Part shown: in pieces, positions 50,771-58,718 of the stretch
Layout: every line of letters begins with the position of its first letter
Position numbering within the stretch: the stretch's first letter is position 1
Assembly (NCBI RefSeq): GCF_900182595.1
Contig: NZ_FXTN01000012.1
Coordinates: forward strand, 62,001 to 126,000
Source: Pedobacter westerhofensis
GTDB lineage: Bacteria; Bacteroidota; Bacteroidia; Sphingobacteriales; Sphingobacteriaceae
Direction: 5' to 3'
Length of the DNA: 64,000 nt
Translations under genes and position numbers: made by a program
Notes under the pieces: generated by a model
Told to the model about the DNA's origin: nothing
The model's database searches: none
The model's input: only the letters and a program-made list of their open reading frames with translations

Positions 50771-52960
50771 ATGGACGTGAAAAAGTCGTTGTTTGACAAC
50801 TTGCAAACCTTCTTTGGTTTCGACAACTTTAAAGGCGATCAGGAATCAATTATTACTAATGTTCTTGAGCGCAAAAACACCTTCGTGATTATGCCCACAG
50901 GTGGAGGTAAATCTATCTGTTATCAATTACCGGCACTCATGTCTGAGGGTACTGCCATCGTGATATCGCCGCTGATTGCGCTGATGAAAAATCAGGTGGA
51001 CCAGCTCAGGGCATTTGGCGGTAGTGACAGCATAGCACATTTTCTGAATTCTTCTCTGAACAAATCAGAAATTACACAGGTAAAAAATGACCTTCTGAGT
51101 GGACAGACTAAGTTATTATATGTGGCACCAGAATCTTTGTCCAAAGCGGATAATATTGAATTCCTTAAGCTCATTACTATTTCTTTTGTTGCGGTTGATG
51201 AAGCCCATTGTATTTCGGAATGGGGACATGATTTTCGCCCGGAGTACCGGCGGATCAGACAGGTGATCAGTGGCCTTGGCCCTGATATTCCAATTATTGC
51301 CTTAACGGCAACAGCTACACCTAAAGTACAGCAGGACATTATCAAGAACCTGCAGATGAATGATGCCACACTGTTCAAATCTTCATTTAACAGGCCAAAC
51401 CTGTTTTATGAGATCCGCCCCAAGAGGGACGTGCTCAAAGAAATTATCCGGTATATCAAATACAATACAGGCAAATCAGGTATCATTTACTGCCTCAGCC
51501 GCAAAAAGGTTGAGGAGGTAGCAGAAGCATTGAACCTGAACGGGATCAAAGCCCTTCCTTACCACGCCGGGCTTGAACCGAAGGTGCGTGCTGACACCCA
51601 GGATAAATTCCTGATGGAAGATGCTGAAGTCATCGTTGCAACTATCGCTTTTGGTATGGGGATCGATAAACCTGATGTGCGTTTTGTGATCCACCATGAT
51701 ATTCCCAAAAGTATGGAGGGCTACTATCAGGAAACAGGCAGGGCCGGGCGTGATGGCGGTGAAGGGGTATGTATTGCATTTTATGCGCAAAAGGATGTAG
51801 ATAAGCTGGCGAAATTCATGAAGGATAAACCTGTGGCCGAACGTGAGATCGGTACGCAGATCCTCAAGGAAGTGATCGATTATGCCGAATCCGGCGTATG
51901 CCGCAGAAAGCAGATCCTGCATTATTTTGGTGAGAACTTTAATGAAGCCGGCTGTAACTGCATGTGTGATAACTGCAAGAAGCCCAAACAGCTTTTTGAG
52001 GCCGAAGAGCACCTGAAAACTTTACTGCTGATGATCAGGGATATCGGAGAGAAGTTTGATGATGCCCATATCCTGAATGTACTCATGGGTTCGGAAACCG
52101 CACAGACTATTGCCTACGAACACAGCAAACTGCCTGAATTTGGCTTAGGCAAGGTAGAAGGTGAAAACCTTTGGAAATCACTGGTAAGGCAGGCCGTGCT
52201 CAATAATTTTCTCTCCAAGGATATCGATAACTATGGTTTGCTTAGGCTCACCAATTCTGGTGCAGACTTTATTGCAAATCCCTATGCACTGAAATTCATT
52301 CTGAATGAGCCTATCGACAGCGCCTCTGATGATGATGAAGATGATGTGAAACATGGCAGCGGAACTTTAGACACGCAGCTGCTTCAATTGCTGAAAGATC
52401 TGCGTAAAAAGATCGCCAAGCAAAAGAATGTCCCTCCCTTTGTGGTATTCCAGGATCCTTCCCTCGAAGAGATGTGTACGCATTATCCGATTGCTATGGA
52501 TGAGCTGAAACAGATCTCTGGTGTTGGAAATGGTAAAGCGCTTAAATTTGGTACGCCATTTCTGGAGCTGATTAAAAAATATGTGGCTGATAATGATATT
52601 GAAAGGCCGATTGACCTGATCATTAAAACACAGGCCAATAAATCGCAGCTGAAAGTGTCTATCATTCAGAATGTAGACAGGCAGATCGGACTGGAAGATA
52701 TTGCCAAGTCCAAGGGGATCACTTATTTTGAGATCCTGAAGGAAATCGAGGCAATTGTGAATTCAGGCACGAAACTTAACCTGAACTATTTTGTAGATGA
52801 AATCATGGATGACGACCGGCAGGACGAAGTATTTGATTACTTCCGCTCGGCAGAGAACGACTCTATCGACGAGGCACTGAAGGATTTGGGCGAAACGGAC
52901 TACACCCGTGAAGAAATACAATTAATGCGTATCAAGTTCATGTCTGAACTTGGAAACTAA
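50771..52960 (+). CDS. recQ: ATP-dependent DNA helicase RecQ
   Basis: 729 residues, longer than E. coli RecQ. Helicase motifs: MPTGGGKSICYQLPA (Walker A), VDEAHCISEWGHDFRPEY (DEAH and aromatic loop), LTATATP and QETGRAGRDG. The RQC zinc site is CRRKQILHYFGE followed by CNCMCDNC. An HRDC domain is near residues 535-610 (LRKKIAKQKNVPPFVVF). The last 110 residues form an extra helical HTH_40-like domain ending in an acidic tail. It acts in recombination and fork repair. Confidence 0.96.
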   Translation: MDVKKSLFDNLQTFFGFDNFKGDQESIITNVLERKNTFVIMPTGGGKSICYQLPALMSEGTAIVISPLIALMKNQVDQLRAFGGSDSIAHFLNSSLNKSEITQVKNDLLSGQTKLLYVAPESLSKADNIEFLKLITISFVAVDEAHCISEWGHDFRPEYRRIRQVISGLGPDIPIIALTATATPKVQQDIIKNLQMNDATLFKSSFNRPNLFYEIRPKRDVLKEIIRYIKYNTGKSGIIYCLSRKKVEEVAEALNLNGIKALPYHAGLEPKVRADTQDKFLMEDAEVIVATIAFGMGIDKPDVRFVIHHDIPKSMEGYYQETGRAGRDGGEGVCIAFYAQKDVDKLAKFMKDKPVAEREIGTQILKEVIDYAESGVCRRKQILHYFGENFNEAGCNCMCDNCKKPKQLFEAEEHLKTLLLMIRDIGEKFDDAHILNVLMGSETAQTIAYEHSKLPEFGLGKVEGENLWKSLVRQAVLNNFLSKDIDNYGLLRLTNSGADFIANPYALKFILNEPIDSASDDDEDDVKHGSGTLDTQLLQLLKDLRKKIAKQKNVPPFVVFQDPSLEEMCTHYPIAMDELKQISGVGNGKALKFGTPFLELIKKYVADNDIERPIDLIIKTQANKSQLKVSIIQNVDRQIGLEDIAKSKGITYFEILKEIEAIVNSGTKLNLNYFVDEIMDDDRQDEVFDYFRSAENDSIDEALKDLGETDYTREEIQLMRIKFMSELGN

Positions 52961-52968
52961 AGCTAAGA

Positions 52969-53784
52969 ATGATTAATTTCGAATTAGAAAAACTAAAATA
53001 TACAACATCCGGAAATTTCTTTTTAATGGCTGGCCCCTGTGCAATTGAAGGGGAGGAGATTGCCTTAAGAATTGCGGAAAAACTCGTAACTATTACCAAT
53101 AAACTTGAAATCCCTTTTATCTTTAAAGGTTCTTACCGAAAAGCCAACCGTTCTAAAGGGGACAGCTTTACGGGTATTGGTGATGAAAAGGCATTGAAAA
53201 TCCTGGAGAAAGTTGGGAACACATTTGGTGTGCCTACCGTAACAGATATCCATGAAAGTGACGAAGCCGCGATGGCTGCAGCATATGTGGATGTTTTACA
53301 GATTCCCGCGTTTTTATGCCGTCAAACCGATTTGCTGATTGCAGCTGCAAAAACGGGAAAAGTAGTGAACGTTAAAAAAGGACAGTTTCTGTCTGCAGGT
53401 TCAATGAAGTTTGCTGTAGAAAAGATCTATGATTCAGGCAATAAGAAGGTAATTCTTACCGACAGAGGCAATACTTTTGGATATCAGGATTTGATTGTGG
53501 ATTACAGGGGCTTACCCGAAATGCAGGGTTTTGGCGTACCTGTGGTGATGGATGTGACGCATTCATTACAGCAACCTAACCAGAGTTCAGGAGTAACGGG
53601 CGGAAAACCACAGCTGATAGAAACGATCGCCAAAGCTGCAATTGCTGTTGGGGCTGATGGCTTGTTTATCGAAACACATCCCGATCCTGCAAATGCAAAG
53701 TCTGATGGTGCGAACATGCTGCAGATTGACCTGCTGGAGGATTTAATGGTAAAACTACTGAGAATCAGACAAGCGATAATTTAA
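52969..53784 (+). CDS. kdsA: 3-deoxy-8-phosphooctulonate (KDO-8-P) synthase
   Basis: 271 residues. Condenses phosphoenolpyruvate with arabinose-5-phosphate to KDO-8-phosphate for lipopolysaccharide core. MAGPCAIEGEE, the substrate loop FKGSYRKANRSKGDSFTGIG, VLQIPAFLCRQTDLL, LTDRGNTFGYQDLIVD, MDVTHSLQQPN and the final FIETHPDPANAKSDGANM are intact. It lies eight bases after recQ and is close to the isomerase that supplies arabinose-5-phosphate. Confidence 0.96.
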   Translation: MINFELEKLKYTTSGNFFLMAGPCAIEGEEIALRIAEKLVTITNKLEIPFIFKGSYRKANRSKGDSFTGIGDEKALKILEKVGNTFGVPTVTDIHESDEAAMAAAYVDVLQIPAFLCRQTDLLIAAAKTGKVVNVKKGQFLSAGSMKFAVEKIYDSGNKKVILTDRGNTFGYQDLIVDYRGLPEMQGFGVPVVMDVTHSLQQPNQSSGVTGGKPQLIETIAKAAIAVGADGLFIETHPDPANAKSDGANMLQIDLLEDLMVKLLRIRQAII

Positions 53785-53827
53785 CTTTCCCAGTTCCCTG
53801 GCATATTTCTGGCAACAGCGCCTCCCT

Positions 53828-55732
53828 CTAAATTTTTGTGATGAGGAAGGAGGTCCTGCGGTTTTTCTGACGGCCTTCTGCAGTATCATTTTTAGCTATC
53901 GGTACTGTAGCTCCGAATCCTTTAAAGCTTAAACGGTCGGCTTCGATCTTATTGTTTATGAGGTAATCGTATACTGCTTCTGCACGCTGAAGAGATAATT
54001 TCTGGTTATCTGCGGCATTTCCGACATTGTCAGTATGTCCCTGAATCTCTATACCTATTGTTTGATTTGCCTGCAGCAGTTCCAGCAAGCTGGTCAGTTC
54101 TGTGACCGAAGCTGTCAGCAACTCGTATTTATTGGTATCAAAAAAAATGTTTTTTAGGATTACATTTCCGCCAGGTTTGAGTTTATCCAGAAAGATCTCC
54201 AGTACATAGGGGCGACCGGCCGCAGTGGTAGTCAGTTCAAAATTATCAGAATAAAACAGGTATCCATCTGAAATTGCATTGAATGCATAGGAACTGCCTA
54301 AAGGCATTACTGCCAGAAATTCTCCGTTATCTTTGGATGTAAAATCATTGAACTTCATTTCCTTTGTCTTCAGATTCACTACCTGCACTTTTGCCTCCAG
54401 GAAATTCTTTGTCTCTTTATCCCTGACAATTCCTTTTACATAGGTGATTGGAAGCGGTTTGGCTGCTGTGGGAAGATCAAACCGGTAGATGTCCATATCG
54501 CCAAATCCATCTTTCAGGACGGACGAAAACATCCCTGTGCTGCCGTCGGGAGTGACGATCAAACCGGTTTCTTCGCTAAAAGTATTGATAGGATACCCGA
54601 TATTCACGGGCTTTCCCCAGCTGCCATTTTCCTGCGCCCTTGAATAGTAAATATCCATATTGCCCAGTCCGGGCCATCCGTTTGAAGAAAAATAAAGCGT
54701 CCTGCCGTCAGGATGGACGAAAGGGGTCATTTCATCGAACGCCGTATTGATCTCAGGGCCCAGATTCACCGGCTTGCTCCATTCGCCTTCAGCGTTTAGC
54801 ATCGTTTTCCAGATATCATATCCGCCGAGGCCGCCCGGACGGTTGCTTACAAAATAGAGTGTGCTGCCATCTGGTGTAACAGCCGGCTGCGAATCCCAGG
54901 CAGCAGAATTCACGGCTGCACCAAGGTTGAAAGGTTTGTCCCAGTCTTTACCGTTTTTATGGCTCACATAGAGATCACAGCTTCCTAATCCATCTTCACG
55001 ATTGCATCCTGTGAAGAACAGGTACATTCCATCCGGTGAAATAGATTGGGCACCTTCATTCAGTGCCGTATTGATACTCGTACTGAGTGGGGCGGCAGCT
55101 GTCCATTTCCTGTCTGCAGACTGATGGGACACATAGAAATCTTCATTCCCATCTACCGTGCGGCTGAAGATTAAACTTGATCCGTCGGCCGTTAGTGCAG
55201 GGAAATATTCCCTGTCTTTTGTATTGACCGCATTGCCAAGGTTTAGCGGCTGATATTTTTCCGGGTTTTTGATGGCGAGTACTGAAAAATCACAGTCCCT
55301 GATATACTTGTCAGTCCTGATCAGCAGGTCCTGATCCTTGCCTTTATAGTTGTTTTTAAAAGTCCTGAAATCTTTTCCGGCATTTTCATAATCACCGCTT
55401 TTCAGTTCAACATCGCCCAGCGAATAATACACCCGGGCGTCTGTTCCGGTACCGGATAATGCGATAGCTTTATGATAACTTGATTTCGCTTGCTCAAAAT
55501 CTTTTTTCAACCTGTAAACATCGCCTAACTGAACAAAGGCCAGTTGAAATGCAGGGTCTGCCGCTGTTGCTTCAGCGAGAGATTTTATGGCAGCATCATA
55601 TTCACGGTTCTGCAGGGATTTTTGTGCAGAGTCAAAATTTTGCTGTGCTTTTTTTACTGCAGATTCCTGCGCAGCCGCAAATGCTGCAAATAGGAGCATG
55701 AGGCAGCAGATGAGTAGCGTACGTTTTTCCAT
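53828..55732 (-). CDS. OmpA-family envelope protein with TPR, PD40 and CarboxypepD-like domains
   Basis: 634 residues. Domain order: signal peptide (LLICCLMLLFAAFAAAQ), TPR repeats (residues about 25-130), PD40/WD40-like propeller repeats about 155-410 (DGMYLFFTGCNRED, DGSTLYFVSNRPGGLGGYDI, DGRTLYFSSNGWPGLGNMDI), a regulatory-type beta domain about 430-510, and a C-terminal OmpA domain (FFDTNKYEL, IEIQGHTDNVGNAADNQKLS, NRRTSFLI) that binds peptidoglycan. This layout is typical of Bacteroidota envelope proteins, including ones linked to type IX secretion. Its exact partner is unknown. Confidence 0.93.
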   Translation of the reverse strand: MEKRTLLICCLMLLFAAFAAAQESAVKKAQQNFDSAQKSLQNREYDAAIKSLAEATAADPAFQLAFVQLGDVYRLKKDFEQAKSSYHKAIALSGTGTDARVYYSLGDVELKSGDYENAGKDFRTFKNNYKGKDQDLLIRTDKYIRDCDFSVLAIKNPEKYQPLNLGNAVNTKDREYFPALTADGSSLIFSRTVDGNEDFYVSHQSADRKWTAAAPLSTSINTALNEGAQSISPDGMYLFFTGCNREDGLGSCDLYVSHKNGKDWDKPFNLGAAVNSAAWDSQPAVTPDGSTLYFVSNRPGGLGGYDIWKTMLNAEGEWSKPVNLGPEINTAFDEMTPFVHPDGRTLYFSSNGWPGLGNMDIYYSRAQENGSWGKPVNIGYPINTFSEETGLIVTPDGSTGMFSSVLKDGFGDMDIYRFDLPTAAKPLPITYVKGIVRDKETKNFLEAKVQVVNLKTKEMKFNDFTSKDNGEFLAVMPLGSSYAFNAISDGYLFYSDNFELTTTAAGRPYVLEIFLDKLKPGGNVILKNIFFDTNKYELLTASVTELTSLLELLQANQTIGIEIQGHTDNVGNAADNQKLSLQRAEAVYDYLINNKIEADRLSFKGFGATVPIAKNDTAEGRQKNRRTSFLITKI

Positions 55733-55782
55733 GATGAGGCTGAGATCTTCTGATGGATAAACTTAAGGAAAAAGAATGGTTA

Positions 55783-56406
55783 CTAAGGAATATTCAGGTA
55801 CTTATGCGTTTGCAGTGAGATTTCCCATTTAGGGTTTGCCATTACATAATCGATAATCAGGGGAGTCATCTCCCTAGATTTAGACCATTCCGGCTGCAGG
55901 TATAATTTACAGGTCGGAGAAACGGTTTCTGCATACCGCTCTGCCCATTCAAAATCACTTTTATTGAACACGATTACTTTGAGCTCATTGGCAAAAGGTG
56001 TAATATCCGGGCGCGGTGCTTTAAACTTTTTGGGAGAAAGGCAGATCCAGTCCCAGTCGCCCGATAAAGGATATGCGCCGGAAGTTTCGATAAATGTGAG
56101 GATATTTCTTTCGTGCAGTTTTTTCGTCAGGTAATCCATATTATAGATCAGCGGTTCACCCCCGGTAATCACCACAGCCTTTCCCGGAAAAGTATCCGCT
56201 TTTTCAGCAATGGCATCAGCAGCAGTCAGGGGATGAAGTTCAGCATCCCAGCTTTCCTTCACGTCACACCAGTGGCAACCTACGTCACATCCTCCCAAAC
56301 GGATAAAGTAGGCTGCTTTGCCCGTATTAAAACCTTCACCCTGTATAGTGTAAAATTCTTCCATTAAAGGAAGCAATGTGCCGTCAGCTGGAATATTGTG
56401 TGCCAT
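55783..56406 (-). CDS. queE: 7-carboxy-7-deazaguanine synthase
   Basis: Radical-SAM enzyme of queuosine precursor synthesis (converts CPH4 to CDG). I start at the ATG at 56406, giving 207 residues and MAHNIPADGTLLPLMEEFYT; the frame upstream is hydrophobic and unlike the family. YTIQGEGFNTGKAAYFIRL precedes the cluster motif GGCDVGCHWCDVKESWD (CxxxCxxC). VITGGEPLIYN is the SAM-binding GGE motif. queC, queD and queF are not in the window. Divergent from the Rieske protein gene. Confidence 0.93.
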   Translation of the reverse strand: MAHNIPADGTLLPLMEEFYTIQGEGFNTGKAAYFIRLGGCDVGCHWCDVKESWDAELHPLTAADAIAEKADTFPGKAVVITGGEPLIYNMDYLTKKLHERNILTFIETSGAYPLSGDWDWICLSPKKFKAPRPDITPFANELKVIVFNKSDFEWAERYAETVSPTCKLYLQPEWSKSREMTPLIIDYVMANPKWEISLQTHKYLNIP

Positions 56407-56503
56407 ATTAATCCGCGAAGTTAAATAAAATATGAACGGAAAAGGGGAATTACTGTATATTGGAGTTGTATATATGACTAATCTGTGAATAACATTCATC
56501 TAA

Positions 56504-56854
56504 ATGGGCGATCTGCAATGGTATAAAATAGAGGAAGAAATTCCGGAGGATGATTTCATCCGTCAGGTAGTTGTTGCCGGGAAGAAGCTATGCCTGCTAA
56601 GGAATGAGGGGAAAATCTATCTGCTGCAAAATACCTGTCCTCATGCGGGAGGGATCCTGAGCGGAGGCTGGTGCAGTAATGGAATGATCATTTGCCCCAT
56701 TCACAGGTATGGCTATAGCCTTGAAAATGGCAGGGGGGCGGAAGGACAGGGAGATTATGTAAATATCTATCCTGTACGTGAGGAGAGCGATGGCCTGTAT
56801 GCCGGATTCAGGCGGAGTCTCTTCAGCAGGTTCTTTGGCAATAACTCAAATTAG
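56504..56854 (+). CDS. Rieske-type [2Fe-2S] protein
   Basis: 116 residues, a single soluble Rieske domain without membrane anchor. The cluster ligands are CPHAGG (Cys, His) and, about 20 residues later, CPIHRYGY (Cys, His). Such small proteins are ferredoxin components for dioxygenases or nitrite-reductase small-subunit relatives (NirD/CarAc type). No oxygenase partner is nearby. Its end overlaps the end of the convergent antitoxin gene by four bases. Confidence 0.88.
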   Translation: MGDLQWYKIEEEIPEDDFIRQVVVAGKKLCLLRNEGKIYLLQNTCPHAGGILSGGWCSNGMIICPIHRYGYSLENGRGAEGQGDYVNIYPVREESDGLYAGFRRSLFSRFFGNNSN

Positions 56855-57264
56855 CCTGCATTCATCAGGCTTTGTTTCATGACATTGTTAAGCGGATATG
56901 GTCTGTTAAACGCATCCTGACGTAGCTTAAAGTATTCAGCAAGTTTTCGGATCATATCTTTTGACAAGCCTTTCTTATAGTTTAAAATATCAGAGACATA
57001 ACCTTTGCTCACCTGAAGCATATCTGCCAGCGCAGTCGCTGTTAAATGGTGATCAGTCATCAGCGATCTCAGCAAAGAAATTGGATCCAATGCATCAAAA
57101 TTATTATGCTCTTCATCATATTTTTCAATGAGGAGGCTAAGCAGGTCAATTTCATCGTCGATAGCTACGGTTTTATCTTTCACATCTACCAGTGATTCAA
57201 GCGCATTGCAGTAGTCAAAATACTGTTTTTGGTTTTTAATAAGCGTGTATTTTAGTTTTTCCAT
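56851..57264 (-). CDS. HigA-type helix-turn-helix antitoxin
   Basis: 137 residues from the ATG at 57264. The N-terminal half is acidic and helical (VAIDDEIDLLSLLIEKYDEE), which matches the long N-terminal region of HigA antitoxins of this class. The DNA-binding part is TATALADMLQVSKGYVSDIL, an Xre-type helix-turn-helix. It begins one base after the HigB-like toxin gene. In this system the toxin usually precedes the antitoxin, as here. It still appears intact although the toxin is not. A weak hairpin (AGCCTG/CAGGCT, 56853-56871) lies at its end. Confidence 0.85.
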   Translation of the reverse strand: MEKLKYTLIKNQKQYFDYCNALESLVDVKDKTVAIDDEIDLLSLLIEKYDEEHNNFDALDPISLLRSLMTDHHLTATALADMLQVSKGYVSDILNYKKGLSKDMIRKLAEYFKLRQDAFNRPYPLNNVMKQSLMNAG

Positions 57265-57265
57265 G

Positions 57266-57598
57266 TTAATATATATCAATTGTGAACTGCATTTTCTCTT
57301 TACATACTTTATCGTATTCCGCGTGCGTTCCGATCCAGGAAATAAAAAGGTGCACCTGCTTTTTGCCAAAGGCATATTTACAAATCATCCTGTAATTGTT
57401 TTCCCCAAGATCGAAGATCACCCTATTGCTGCCTTTCCCCAGAAGATCAGCAGAATTGAATGTTCTTTTGATAACACCGGGCACGTTCCAGTCTGAGCGG
57501 TTGATCTTTGTAAACTATTCTTGCAGAGAACCCGCGCTCCGCGCATTGAATCTTACATAATTTTCAAGTGTTTGTTTTCTTATTAAATAAACGCTCAT
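57266..57598 (-). pseudogene. HigB-type mRNA interferase toxin gene with an in-frame amber codon
   Basis: Reading from the ATG at 57598, the minus strand gives MSVYLIRKQTLENYVRFNAR, SAGSLQE, then TAG (57517-57515), then FTKINRSDWNVPGVIK and on to GTHAEYDKVCKEK and the stop at 57266. The whole frame is about 110 codons and lines up with the HigB family from end to end, including NRVIFDLGENNYRMI and FISWIGTHAEYDK. The position of the TAG is usually Trp in homologues as I recall them, so TGG to TAG is the simplest change. A GTG at 57484 could restart a 72-residue fragment, without the N-terminal strands. Suppression or recoding cannot be excluded. Confidence 0.8.
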
Positions 57599-57758
57599 GT
57601 AATTAAAAGTAAAGGTAAGTAATAGTTCTCTAAATGAGAACATTAACTTTGATTTTTGTTATTATCCCGATGATGATATTTAAATTGGAAATTTATAGCT
57701 AAACGATAATATTATGGTATATGTATTCTAAATTATTACAATTTTGGAATGTAGGTCC

Positions 57759-57792
57759 AAAAAAAAAGCCCTCTCATTACTGAGAAGGCTTA
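57759..57792 (-). terminator. Rho-independent terminator after folD
   Basis: On the minus strand AAGCCTTCTCA pairs with TGAGAGGGCTT across a four-base loop with one mismatch, followed by nine T. It lies 18 bases after the folD stop. Confidence 0.8.
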
Positions 57793-57809
57793 TGTTATCT
57801 TGAAAAGCT

Positions 57810-58691
57810 TTACTTGTAAATCTCTTTTTTAGCGGATGCCAATGTATTTTTCAGCAAACCAACGATCGTCATTAACCCAACGCCACCAGGAACAGGGGTG
57901 ATCCAGGAAGCCAAAGGAGCTACATTCTCAAAATCTACATCACCATACAGCTTGTAGCCTGATTTTGTGGTCTCAGAAGTTTCCCTGTTGATACCCACAT
58001 CAATGATGATTGCACCTGGTTTTACCATATCGGCAGTAACGAAGTTCTTTTTGCCAATTGCAGCTACAACAATGTCTCCCTGCAGTACCATTTCTTTAAG
58101 ATTTGCGGTCCTGCTGTGCGTAAGGGTTACTGTACAGTTTCCTGGATTGGCATTGCGTGCCATCAGGATACTCATCGGGCTGCCCACAATGTTACTGCGG
58201 CCAACAACTACACAGTGTTTACCGGTAGTATCTATTCCATAAGCCTGCAGCATCAGTAAAATACCATATGGGGTGGCAGGAATAAAACATGGCTGGTTGC
58301 GCATCATGCGCCCAAGGTTAACAGGGTGGAAACCATCCACATCCTTGCGGTAGTCTATTGCTTCTGTAATTTTCTCAGGATCGATATGTTTTGGAAGCGG
58401 AAGCTGAACGATCATTCCATCAACACCTGCGTCGGCATTAATTTCCAAAACCTTTTTGATCAGCTCCTCTTCGGTAACATCATTATCATATCTGACCAGT
58501 GAAGATTCAAAACCTACTTTTTCGCAGTTTTTCATCTTGCTGGCCACGTATGTTTCACTTCCACCATCATTTCCAACCAGTATGGCCAGTAAATGAGGTT
58601 TTCTGCCTGTTTGCTGAAAAAATTCTGCAGCTTCTGCCGCTATTTCCAGCTTAATCTTTTCTGATGCGAATTTTCCGTCCAGTAATTGCAT
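57810..58691 (-). CDS. folD: Methylenetetrahydrofolate dehydrogenase / cyclohydrolase
   Basis: 293 residues. Interconverts 5,10-methylene-, methenyl- and 10-formyl-tetrahydrofolate with NADP. Motifs: ILVGNDGGSETYVASKMKNC with the catalytic Tyr and Lys, MIVQLPLPKHID, PCFIPATPYGILLML, CVVVGRSNIVGSPMSILM (dinucleotide binding) and VAPLASWITPVPGGVGLMTI, the last split as SWITPVPGGVG and LMTI. It follows lepA by 27 bases in the same direction. Confidence 0.96.
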   Translation of the reverse strand: MQLLDGKFASEKIKLEIAAEAAEFFQQTGRKPHLLAILVGNDGGSETYVASKMKNCEKVGFESSLVRYDNDVTEEELIKKVLEINADAGVDGMIVQLPLPKHIDPEKITEAIDYRKDVDGFHPVNLGRMMRNQPCFIPATPYGILLMLQAYGIDTTGKHCVVVGRSNIVGSPMSILMARNANPGNCTVTLTHSRTANLKEMVLQGDIVVAAIGKKNFVTADMVKPGAIIIDVGINRETSETTKSGYKLYGDVDFENVAPLASWITPVPGGVGLMTIVGLLKNTLASAKKEIYK

Positions 58692-58718
58692 ATCAATGCT
58701 ATATTTTATTGCTATCGA

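Noticed and set aside
50683..50826. N-terminal extension of the arabinose-5-phosphate isomerase to the ATG at 50826
   Set aside because: The extension is unlike the family, overlaps recQ, and would contain the consensus promoter.
55783..56499. Longer QueE starting at 56499
   Set aside because: The extra 31 residues are hydrophobic and precede the normal family start at 56406.
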